Below, in pieces: positions 16,713 through 26,000 of a DNA stretch of 64,000 bases (position 1 is the first letter of the stretch; the number at the start of each line of letters is the position of its first letter). The position numbers and the translations under genes are program-made. Origin of the DNA: Bacteroidales bacterium (lineage in GTDB: Bacteria > Bacteroidota > Bacteroidia > Bacteroidales > F082); contig JAFPUN010000003.1 in NCBI GenBank assembly GCA_017395365.1, forward strand, positions 62,001-126,000. Reading direction: 5' to 3'. The notes under the pieces were generated by a model. That model was not told the origin of the DNA, searched no databases, and saw nothing but the letters and a program-made list of their open reading frames with translations.

Positions 16713-17131
16713 GTTTTGTAGAAGGTCTTCATGGCCAACCTTTTCCTTCCTGTACGGGTACATTCCACATAATAGTATTCTTTTTCCAACGTTTTGCGAT
16801 AGACCACTGTGTCAGGGTATTTTCCTTGTGTGATATCATCTGCGGCGTCAATAATCATTGGAATTAGGCAGAAGTCGGCCTCGGTTATGTTTGGATGCTT
16901 CTTGCGCGAATGCTTCACGGCTGAGATATCGACCATTCGTTGAAATCCAGTCACATCGCAGCCCAACAAGGCATTCAATTTTTTTACCTCCTTTGGAGTA
17001 GGTTCCCCAAGAATCACCCAACGATTGTTTTTCCATTCCGTTTCTGAGGCTTCCCTCACAAGTTTGAGGATGCGTTCTTCAACGCTGACGAAGTCTTTTA
17101 TTTCTTTGTTGTCGGTTTGCTTTGCTTCCAT
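16697..17131 (-). CDS. Orphan protein with PBECR-like (phage barnase/EndoU/RelE-like) domain
   Basis: A 144-residue protein from ATG 17131; an ATG at 17167 would add 12 residues. The C-terminal half (DISAVKHSRKKHPNITEADF, a Pro-containing helix, then a Y-rich pair of strands and ECTRTGRKRLAMKTFYK) resembles the PBECR nuclease-like domain, usually found at the end of phage head-morphogenesis proteins or as toxin domains. There are no phage genes nearby. Its last four codons and stop lie in the right arm of the terminator hairpin of the convergent small RNA. It may be a domesticated phage fragment or a stand-alone effector. The family call is by motif memory only. Confidence 0.5.
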   Translation of the reverse strand: MEAKQTDNKEIKDFVSVEERILKLVREASETEWKNNRWVILGEPTPKEVKKLNALLGCDVTGFQRMVDISAVKHSRKKHPNITEADFCLIPMIIDAADDITQGKYPDTVVYRKTLEKEYYYVECTRTGRKRLAMKTFYKTKIGG

Positions 17132-17322
17132 AATGCAGTGTCTTTGTGTTTCGCTGCAAAGATGCAAACCTTGTCAAGACCAATCCGTTGAACAAATGTT
17201 TGTTGTCGACAGTAGTCGTTTGTTGTCGTTTGCTGTCGGGTATAGTGTTGTAAAATAGTATGATACAATAATATGCATTCGTAGATGCCCGCCACCACAC
17301 CAACCCTCGCAAACCAAAAAAA

Positions 17323-17345
17323 GAGCCGTAACAAGGTTACGGCTC
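17323..17345 (-). terminator. Terminator of gatD
   Basis: Perfect 10-bp stem GAGCCGTAAC/GTTACGGCTC with a 3-nt loop. The minus strand continues with seven T. Confidence 0.85.
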
Positions 17346-17386
17346 AACATTTTTGCTTTTGGCGGACGCATAATGCGTCCTTACAA

Positions 17387-18775
17387 TTACTTGTGTACTT
17401 TTCTAACAAACTCCTCCACCTCGGGCACACCGCCTTGGTAGACCAAGTAGCCGTTGTAAGGCTCTCTCGGGGTGATCTCGCTGTTGACGGGGGTGAGCAT
17501 GATGTTCTTCACCTCCTCGCGGTCGTGCGTCTGGCCCAAGGCCCAGCCCAACTTGATGTAAGCGGTCTCGGCGAGCATGTTGCCAGCAGGGATGATGCCT
17601 CTATCCATCAGGTCACGGCCGGTGTCGTAGACGAACATGTGGGCATAGCCCCAGATGGTCTGCACGGTCATATACTGGTGCACACCCTTGTCGGTGGCGC
17701 GCTGGATGGCGTCGAACATGCCACGGTTGACGTGACCCAAGCCGGTGCCGTCCCAAACGATGCCCTGATAGCCGTTGTCGACCAGTGCGTCAAGCACATC
17801 GGGCTTCATGCCAGGATAGTAGTAGAGGATGGCCACACGGTCGTCGAAGGTCGGGATGATCTTCACGTCACGGTCGGCGCGGCGGTGGTTATAGACTTCC
17901 TTGTTCGGCACCACACCACGCTTGCGGTCGACGGTAGCCACGGGGGTGTCACCGATGGTGCGGAAGGTACTGCGATAAGAGGAGTGCATCTTACGTACAC
18001 GCGTGCCACGGTGCAGGAAGCCGTACTCGTCGGAGGTGGGACCAAACATGCAGACCATCACCTCGGCCACGTCGCCGTGACCGGCAGCGGTCATGGCATG
18101 CATGAGGTTCAGGGCAGCGTCAGATGACGGACGGTCTGACGAACGCTGTGAGCCGACCAAGACAATCGGCACAGGCAGGTTCTGGCACATGAAGGTCAGG
18201 GCGGCGGCGGTGTGGGCCAAGGTGTCGGTGCCGTGGCCAATGACGATGCCGTCGATGCCGTTTTGGATCTCCTCGCCAATCTTCTTGGCCAGGGCGATGT
18301 ATTCCTTGGGCGACATGTTCTCGGAGAACACGGCAAACACCTTCTCGGTGTCGAGGTTGCAGATGTCGGCCAGCTCCGGCACGGCGCCATACAACTCACC
18401 AGGTGAGAAAGCGGGAATCACGGCACCGGTGCGGTAGTCCAAACGCGAGGCGATGGTGCCGCCCGTGCCAAGCAGCTTCACATGCGGAAGTCCCTCGGTG
18501 TAAGGGAATTCCTTTTCCGGAATGTGGTAGTTGGCTTTCTTGTAGTCGGTCTCCACCATGCCCGTGATGGTGCTGATGTCGACACCGATGTTGTAGCCCG
18601 TGTTGACCTTCATGACGATATGCTGGTCGTCCTGGAAGGCGGCGCGAGGCAGGATCGTGCCTTTGAAGAGGCCACCCGTGGTCTGGCACTCGGCCTGACT
18701 CCACACGCGGCAGTTATATTTCTTGAGCACCTCAAGCGAGGCACCCCAATATCCTTGGAAAAAATCTTCAGCCAT
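17387..18775 (-). CDS. gatD: Glu-tRNA(Gln) amidotransferase subunit D, archaeal type
   Basis: A 462-residue asparaginase-like subunit that frees ammonia from glutamine or asparagine for GatE. A small N-terminal beta domain (about 1-90, with the GatD-style VMKVNTGYNIGVDI strand) precedes an L-asparaginase I fold. The catalytic set is Thr107 (TGGTIAS), Thr183-Asp184 (GHGTDT) and Lys262 (RVRKMHS); this spacing matches archaeal GatD. The extra N-domain and the segment SQRSSDRPSSDA distinguish it from plain asparaginase. Its partner gatE is about 11 kb upstream on the same strand, past four tandem T9SS genes. Confidence 0.9.
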   Translation of the reverse strand: MAEDFFQGYWGASLEVLKKYNCRVWSQAECQTTGGLFKGTILPRAAFQDDQHIVMKVNTGYNIGVDISTITGMVETDYKKANYHIPEKEFPYTEGLPHVKLLGTGGTIASRLDYRTGAVIPAFSPGELYGAVPELADICNLDTEKVFAVFSENMSPKEYIALAKKIGEEIQNGIDGIVIGHGTDTLAHTAAALTFMCQNLPVPIVLVGSQRSSDRPSSDAALNLMHAMTAAGHGDVAEVMVCMFGPTSDEYGFLHRGTRVRKMHSSYRSTFRTIGDTPVATVDRKRGVVPNKEVYNHRRADRDVKIIPTFDDRVAILYYYPGMKPDVLDALVDNGYQGIVWDGTGLGHVNRGMFDAIQRATDKGVHQYMTVQTIWGYAHMFVYDTGRDLMDRGIIPAGNMLAETAYIKLGWALGQTHDREEVKNIMLTPVNSEITPREPYNGYLVYQGGVPEVEEFVRKVHK

Positions 18776-18816
18776 AGTTTGCGGTTTAATTAAGTGATTT
18801 CATTTTAAATGAGGTG

Positions 18817-18824
18817 CAAATATA
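18817..18824 (-). promoter_or_regulatory. -7 element for gatD
   Basis: TATATTTG on the minus strand, about 42 bases before ATG 18775, so gatD need not depend on read-through from the array. Confidence 0.6.
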
Positions 18825-18950
18825 GGGTTATTTCCGATTGAAATCACAATGATGCGCATTTTTTTCGACCGACCCGATAAAGAAATGCCTCCCGCTGTAC
18901 CGTCAACACCATCGAGAGGAATTTCCCTTGCACAAATCTCATTCTCTATC

Positions 18951-21900
18951 TTATTCCACCATGACTTTCTTTGTGGCAATTGCACCGTTTCCATCCGTGA
19001 TGCGGAGCAAATACACGCCTTGCGTCAAATCTTTTAGGTCAATTTCGTTTGTATCATTGAAGGCTTTCACCAATTGCCCTAAAGCGTTGTAAACCCTAAT
19101 CTCGGAGGCAACCATGCCATCTATGTAGACGATTCCATTTGTAGGGTTGGGGGAAAGGGTTACGACATAGTCGTTTTCTAGCTTTTCTCCAATACCAGTA
19201 ATGCCAACAGTAGCGCAAACAGGCTCTGATTCCTCGTCGCCATAGACCGCTGTGATGCAATATTCCACATCAAAGTTCCGGGTCAACTCCGCATCGATGT
19301 AATAGGTTTGAAAAGCGAAAGGAATCGTCGCAATCAAATCACCATTGCGATAGACTCGGTAGCCTGTTAATCCCTCTGCGACTCCTTGCCCATTTGGATT
19401 GGTTAGCGTTGAGGATATGCACAAATTATAATAATGATTAAAGTGCCAGTAATTGGGATTGCATTCCGATTGATTACTATATACTTGGATGAGGGCACTT
19501 TTACCCTCGTATGTAGAAGATTGACTATCAAATGCCCATGTGTATCGTGTATATTGATCCAAATAGTAACCTACTCTTAGTTCCGAATTTGCGTCAACAA
19601 GGACATCAGAATCCAACGTGACTGTCAGAGGCCTTCCAAATACTGGATTCTCAATCAGTTGCTCATACACCATTGTCAAATCGGTATCATCACCTTTCCA
19701 AATTCTTATGAAATAGTTACCGAGAGGAGGATAAGTAGTGTCGTATGGTGATATTAATACGCTGTCATAAGGTGACAAAATAACGGTTACATCTTCAATC
19801 TTCCATCCGTCCAAGATCCTCAAATCCATAGTGTCGAAACGTTGGACTTGGTCAGTTGCACATTGGGCTGCTTGAAAACCGAAACAATCAACCATGTCCA
19901 TGTTGCTCCAAGACAATGTCATTTCCGAAAGATTCCCTTCTGGATAATTCCATGTAAGTAATACCTCATTGTTTTCCATAATCTCCGTACTCAGATTAGC
20001 AACCGTGGGGTGATTCCTTTTGACAATTGTCATAGGAGCATCCCTTCTTGGCAATGCTTCTAGTAAAAGCTTGGTGTTCTCATCATGCCCTATTCTTGAT
20101 ACAGGCCTATATTGTGGCATCCTTCCCATGAAACCTCTCGTCGAATCCATCTCAAGATAAAGATTGCCCAAATCAATGACAGCATATACACTATCTTCAT
20201 ATGACGCAGGATTAATAAGGATATTCTCATACCAAGAAATGGCATTGAGCCAATTTTCCAGCATTTCGTCACATTTGTTGTAAAGGTTGTCAGCCAATGC
20301 CAATAAGGTCGTATCTGTAATTTGACCGTAATAGTCTTTCAAATTGTCATATCCGTTTTGAAGTAGGTTTTCCGCATACAGCAATTGTTTCATCGCTGCT
20401 TGTGCGTAACTTGAATTGGGGTAGGTGCTAATGACAAGGCGATACAAGGAATCGGCTTCATCGTGCCTTCCTGCCATCAACGATGTTTCTGCATCTTGGT
20501 ACAATTGGCGTTCGGGGGAATTTGCCGACCTTCCGTCCCAAACTGGATCGTAATCAAACAAACCATACGGATTCAAATCCTCGGATGGATTGAAACATGT
20601 TCCCCAATAGTTATGTTCAATGTCAAATACCGTTGGGGCAGCATCTATCGCTCCCGTACCATAAAGCAGCAATGGGTCGGTGGGATTCCCAAGGTTGTCC
20701 TCATCAACAATCCTGTTGTATTCGAAACGCGAAGGGAAAGAGTTGCCGGAAACATAAACCTCAATCCCAATGTTATCGTTGATACGCTGTCCGTTCCCTG
20801 TCGTACTGCCGTATACACTCATATTGGAGATATTGTCAAAACGCATACCTATTCCATTGCCAGATATTTCGTTGTCGAAAACCGTCCCTCTGGATGAATA
20901 CGCTTGAATGCCAGAAGAACAGCCTGTGACGGTATTGTTGGAAATCAACGAAGTTGCCAGCACATACCTGCCACACATGAAAACATAGATTCCAGGATAG
21001 TTATTCGCTGTAATGGAGTTGTTTGAAACCTCATAGTTCATGTAATTTGTCAACGAAACGCCAACATGGTTAAGATTATTGATGCTACAATTAGAGACCA
21101 ACGCCGTCTTAGAAACGACATAGGATGGCGTGTTTGCAACAATCGAGCTTTCCGTAAAAGAGCAATAATTAGCTGAAAAGTCACCTGTCGGGTTCACTTG
21201 GCAATTGCTGAACAGGCAATTGCGTAAAACAATATCACTTGCAGAGGATGACGAGACAGAACAGTTTGTGAATCTAACTGCATCAACAATTTGTTGTGAT
21301 GTGGTATTAAGAAAACTAACTTCCAAGGTGCTCCCATCTTCAGCAATAAAGCTGACGTCGTCCCCGAACTCAATATCACCACTGACATAGACATGACAAC
21401 TCCCACTCCTCGCAATGATGCTTGTTCTATCACCCAAGGTCAAGGTCGATCCTTCATTCACATAAAGGTTTGCATCGAACAGGAACAGCTTTGAATCAGC
21501 ATCTAGTTCCAAAGCAGCATTATTTGTCAAGCGGAAATTGTCCTCAACATGAAAACTTCCGCTTACGGTTTGGCTGTTTGTCACATTGCCCGTAATTCCT
21601 CTTAAGCTAAGTAAATCCTCAATAAAACCGCAATTGTAATTATTGACAGCTCTAAGACTATCAAATTGGACATCGAAAGAACAAAATTTTATTAGTTCAT
21701 CTATTTCATGCAATCCGTTGTTGTTTCCCCATGTTTCATCATAATTTTGTTCAGGTTTAGTGAATGGGAAGTTAGGATGATGTCCAATATTTGCACCCGC
21801 AATCCAAGGTTCAGAAGGTATGGGATAACTTCCCCTTAGAGCAGAACAGCATAAAAAAGGATATGAAGGCATTCCATTTGAATTCTCAAAGGAAGGCTGA

Positions 21901-22865
21901 ATCATATACTGATTGTCTCCTGTGCAAGCAAGAACCGAATACTTGGTACCCGATGGGAAAGCGTTGACTAAATCCTCCACAAAAGCTCCAGCATAACATG
22001 CATGTATGTTAACAATAATCTCTGAGCATTTTAATCTGCTTAATAGTCCGGCATAACTTGTGATTGTGAAAGGATATCCCCAGCCTTCTTCGCCCCATAG
22101 CAAAAGGTTCTTTGCTCCTGTTGGGTAATGCTCCCCATGAGATAAGGACATAACATAGAGTATGTCACCTTCCTTCATTTTTATTGATAATGAGTCAAAA
22201 ATAGCACACAAATTCGCACTATCGCATGGTCTGTTCATAATATCTGGAATATTATCACCATCGAGGTCCATCATGGGATTCGTATTGGTTGTACCATTGT
22301 GAGATAGCACATAGATGTTTTCTTTTGGATACCCTTGTTCCACCAAGGCGCAGTACATATGGCTTATAGCATTCCAAAAAACCCAGTAACTAGAATTGTC
22401 ACAACAAAACAAAACGGCGTATTTGCCATTATTAACATCAGCAACGGGCGTTACCACATGGTAATTATTCCCATAATTTGGTGCTGATAGTATTTCATCG
22501 GTATTGGAGATGACTTCATAAGTACTAGGCCAATGTGTCGGAGGTTTTTGTTTGGAGACCGACAGTAACGAACCATTGGCAGCATCAACAAACACATAAC
22601 GACAAGCATGGCACCACATATATGAAGGCATATCGTCAATGAAGAACAGCCAATAGGAGGCATAAGGTGATTGGATAGAATCGAATGGGCTCGTCACATA
22701 ATAAGTATTGGATTGCAACAAAGGTTCCATATACACATTTACGTTTGTTGAATCGCTGCCAACAATCGAATCCATGACGATTTCAACGGCATTCTGCTTG
22801 CTCACTTGGGTAAAGCCGAGGAATGACATTACGAGCATTCCCAAAAGGAGTAGTACTTTTTTCAT
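18951..22865 (-). CDS. T9SS-exported clan-CD protease-like protein with beta-helix (array gene D)
   Basis: A 1304-residue secreted multidomain protein. ATG 22865 gives a signal peptide (MKKVLLLLG..GFTQ); the ORF upstream of it is promoter. Order: propeptide-like segment (about 25-150); C13/C25-like caspase-fold domain with His in MSLSHGEH and Cys in NIHACYAGAF; right-handed parallel beta-helix (many N-N-S/T-I turns); helical TPR-like stretch (SSYAQAAMKQLLYAENLLQNGY); two beta-sandwich domains; T9SS sorting domain (LSPNPTNGIVYIDG ... GVYLLRITDG). It is the promoter-distal copy and the only one whose 3' end is not fused to a copied gatE tail. Autoprocessing or surface proteolysis is an inference. 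Confidence 0.75.
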   Translation of the reverse strand: MKKVLLLLGMLVMSFLGFTQVSKQNAVEIVMDSIVGSDSTNVNVYMEPLLQSNTYYVTSPFDSIQSPYASYWLFFIDDMPSYMWCHACRYVFVDAANGSLLSVSKQKPPTHWPSTYEVISNTDEILSAPNYGNNYHVVTPVADVNNGKYAVLFCCDNSSYWVFWNAISHMYCALVEQGYPKENIYVLSHNGTTNTNPMMDLDGDNIPDIMNRPCDSANLCAIFDSLSIKMKEGDILYVMSLSHGEHYPTGAKNLLLWGEEGWGYPFTITSYAGLLSRLKCSEIIVNIHACYAGAFVEDLVNAFPSGTKYSVLACTGDNQYMIQPSFENSNGMPSYPFLCCSALRGSYPIPSEPWIAGANIGHHPNFPFTKPEQNYDETWGNNNGLHEIDELIKFCSFDVQFDSLRAVNNYNCGFIEDLLSLRGITGNVTNSQTVSGSFHVEDNFRLTNNAALELDADSKLFLFDANLYVNEGSTLTLGDRTSIIARSGSCHVYVSGDIEFGDDVSFIAEDGSTLEVSFLNTTSQQIVDAVRFTNCSVSSSSASDIVLRNCLFSNCQVNPTGDFSANYCSFTESSIVANTPSYVVSKTALVSNCSINNLNHVGVSLTNYMNYEVSNNSITANNYPGIYVFMCGRYVLATSLISNNTVTGCSSGIQAYSSRGTVFDNEISGNGIGMRFDNISNMSVYGSTTGNGQRINDNIGIEVYVSGNSFPSRFEYNRIVDEDNLGNPTDPLLLYGTGAIDAAPTVFDIEHNYWGTCFNPSEDLNPYGLFDYDPVWDGRSANSPERQLYQDAETSLMAGRHDEADSLYRLVISTYPNSSYAQAAMKQLLYAENLLQNGYDNLKDYYGQITDTTLLALADNLYNKCDEMLENWLNAISWYENILINPASYEDSVYAVIDLGNLYLEMDSTRGFMGRMPQYRPVSRIGHDENTKLLLEALPRRDAPMTIVKRNHPTVANLSTEIMENNEVLLTWNYPEGNLSEMTLSWSNMDMVDCFGFQAAQCATDQVQRFDTMDLRILDGWKIEDVTVILSPYDSVLISPYDTTYPPLGNYFIRIWKGDDTDLTMVYEQLIENPVFGRPLTVTLDSDVLVDANSELRVGYYLDQYTRYTWAFDSQSSTYEGKSALIQVYSNQSECNPNYWHFNHYYNLCISSTLTNPNGQGVAEGLTGYRVYRNGDLIATIPFAFQTYYIDAELTRNFDVEYCITAVYGDEESEPVCATVGITGIGEKLENDYVVTLSPNPTNGIVYIDGMVASEIRVYNALGQLVKAFNDTNEIDLKDLTQGVYLLRITDGNGAIATKKVMVE

Positions 22866-22892
22866 GGGATTATTATTTTTTTGTTTTCGCTG

Positions 22893-22900
22893 CAAAAATA
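22893..22900 (-). promoter_or_regulatory. -7 element for array gene D
   Basis: TATTTTTG then GCAGCG on the minus strand, 28 bases before ATG 22865. Confidence 0.7.
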
Positions 22901-22978
22901 ATCAAGTTTTTCAAAAAAAGCAAGACAAATGGATCTATTTTGCCATAAGTCTTGAAAGGAAAACACTAGAATGAAAAC

Positions 22979-23010
22979 CGCCGCACAAGACCAAAAAGCC
23001 CTATGCGGCG
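22979..23010 (-). terminator. Terminator after array gene C
   Basis: CGCCGCA..TGCGGCG stem-loop followed by GGTTTTCATT on the minus strand; copy of the gatE terminator. Confidence 0.75.
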
Positions 23011-23063
23011 ATTCTAATAATTCGAATTAGAAAAACGCTATTTGATGTTGTTAGCCAATTCTT

Positions 23064-26000
23064 TCATTTCACCACAATCCTCCTCGTGACCGTCGAGCCC
23101 TCGCCGCCCGTCATGTGGAGCAGGTAGAGGCCAGCGGGCAGGCCAGAGACGGAGAACGTGTTTGAATTTCGGATGGTTTTCAATGTTTGCCCCAAGATAT
23201 TACAAACTCGAAGCTCGGCGACATTCATGCCGTCAATGCGGACTAAGCCGTTGGTGGGATTGGGGGAAACGGTGACATTTCCTGTATCACTGGAATCATT
23301 CACACCATCATAAGCGAACGTAACACTAACAGGTTCCGATTCTGCATCTCCATACATTGCAGTGACAGAATAGGTTACAGTTTCACCTATCGAATAACCA
23401 TTGTCAAAAGAATAGGTTTGGAATCGCCTACCGATTTCTTCAATAAGTTGACCGTCCTTATAAACTTTATAACCAGTCAACGTTTCTTCATCTTTTTGGC
23501 TTAGTGTTAACACTTCTCCTTCAGGACTTTCTATGATAGTGTTAATGCACCAGTTATACATTGGAGGATAGGGTTCCCAACCCAAGAAGTAATTGTTATT
23601 CATGTTTCCTTTTCCGTTACCTGGGCCAGCGTCAATTGCATTATAGTAACCTGACCAGTATGGCAACGACGGATCACATAGAACACGATAGCCAATCAAG
23701 TATTCCTTCCCCGCTTCAATAATAATGCTTTGATTTAGCTCATGGAGGTTTTCTTCAAAAAGAACCGTATCCACCAATGGATCTTGATAAATCTGAACAA
23801 ATTCTTGTCCTTCGTTCACCCACACAGAGGCGTAATAGATAACATGGCTGTCCACGGGAATAATGCCTATTGATTTGATTTTCCATCCAACAAAGTGTCT
23901 CAAATCCAGAGAATCATACCTATGGGCATTATCTTCATATATGTCAGGTTGTAAATAAGAACCCGATTGGGAAAACATATCACCGCTCCACGAAAGAGTC
24001 TCCCTTACTGGTTGGTATGTTGTCGGGAAGTCCCAAGTTAATAGAATTGAATCATTATGGTAATTTGCTGACAAGTTTGTTATAGGTGCAAAATCGAAGA
24101 ATGGAGATTTTTTAAGTTTTGGCAAAGTTGACAATAACGCCAGTGCTTTTTCATAATGTTGTTTTTTTGATATAGGCCTATATTGTTGCATTTTTCCCAT
24201 ACAACCTTTTGTCGAATCCATCTCAAGATAAAGATTGCCCAAATCGATGACAGCATATACACTGTCTTCGTATGAGGCAGGATTGATTAGGACATTTTCA
24301 TACCAAGAAATGGCATTCGACCAGTTTTCTAGCATTTCGTCACATTTGTTGGATAGATGGTCGGCCAAAATCAATAAAGCAGTGTCTGTAATATGATTAT
24401 AAAAACCTTTCAAATTGTCATACCCATTCTGTAGGAGATTCTCTGCATACATCAACTGTTTCATTGCCGCTTGCGCGTAACTTGAATTTGGATAACTGGT
24501 GATGATGAAGCGGTATAAGGAGTCTGCGGCTTCTTGTCTGCCTGCTGACAACGCGGTTTCAGCATCTTCGTACAATTGCCTTTCAGGGGAATTCGCAGAC
24601 CTTCCATCCCAAACGGGATCATAATCAAACAAACTATATGGATTCAAATCCTCGGTTGGATTGAAACTTGTTCCCCAATAGTTATGTTCGATGTCAAACA
24701 CCATAGAAGCATTGTCAGAGCCAGCACTTAAATCGTATAACAATAACGGGTCGTTGGGATTCCCTGAGTTGTCCTCATCAACAATCCTGTTGTATTCAAA
24801 GAGGGATGGGAATGAGTTGCCCGAAACATAAACTTCAATCCCGCTGTTATCAGCGATACGCTGACCGTTCCCTGTCGTACTGCCGCAAACACTCATATTG
24901 GAGATATTGTCAAAGCGCAGTCCTGTTCCATTGCCAAATATTTGATTGCCGGAAAGCGTCCCTCTGGAAGAATACGCTTGAATGCCAGTCGAACAGCCAG
25001 TGACGATATTGTTGGAAATCAACGCGGTTGCCTGCACATACCTGCCACACATGAAAACATAGATTCCAGGAAAACCGTTCGCTGAAATATGGTTGTTTGA
25101 AACCTCATAGTTCATATAATTGGTCAATGAAACGCCAATATGGTTAAGATTACTGAAGTTACAATTTGAAACCAACGCCGTCTTTGAAATGACATAGGAT
25201 GGAGTGTTTGCAACAATCGAGCTTTCCGTAAAAGAGCAATAATTAGCTGAAAAGTCACCTGTTGGGTTCACTTGGCAATTGCTGAATAGGCAATTGCGTA
25301 AACTAATATCACTTGTAGAGGATGACGAGATAGAACAGTTTGTGAATCTAACTGAATCAACAATTTGTTGTGATGTAGTATTCAGAAAACTAACTTCCAG
25401 GGTGCTTCCATCTTCTGCAATAAAACTGACGCCGTCCCCGAACTCAATGTCACCACTTACATATACATGACAATTCCCGCTTCTTGCGACAATGCTTGTA
25501 CCATCTCCCAAAATCAAGGTTGACCCTTCATTCACATAAAGGTTCGCATTGAAGAGGAACAGTTTTGAATCAGTATCTAGTTCCAAAGCAGCATTGTTTG
25601 TCACACGGAAATTGTCCTCAATATGAAAACTTCCGCTTATGGTTTGGCTGTTTGTCACATTCCCCGTAATTCCTCTTAAGCTAAGTAAATCCTCAACAAA
25701 TCCACAATTATAATTATTGGCGGCCAAAAGGCTGTCAAATTGATAATCAAAGGAGCAAAATTTTATAACCTCGCCAATCTCATGAATTCCATTGTTATTA
25801 CCTCCAACTAAATCATAGTTAATTTCATGATTGTTCATACCAAATAAAGTTTCGAAATACGGATAATTTCCGATATTATAGGCAATATGCCAGGGCTCAA
25901 TTGGGTCTGGGTAACCGCCTCTAAAAGCAGAACAGCTAAGTAAGGAATATGGATCCATACCAGTCATCTCAACATACAAAATGGGGTAACTATATTGATG

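Larger units (their letters stand above)
22866..23070 (-). repeat. Array spacer, copy C
   Basis: A 205-bp unit in minus-strand order: 33-bp copy of the gatE 3' end (23038-23070), terminator hairpin (22979-23010), promoter (22893-22900), leader up to ATG of gene D. Almost identical to copies at 26949-27153 and 28452-28656. Confidence 0.9.

Noticed and set aside
17387-18775. Plain L-asparaginase
   Set aside because: The N-terminal GatD domain, catalytic spacing and presence of gatE nearby fit GatD better.
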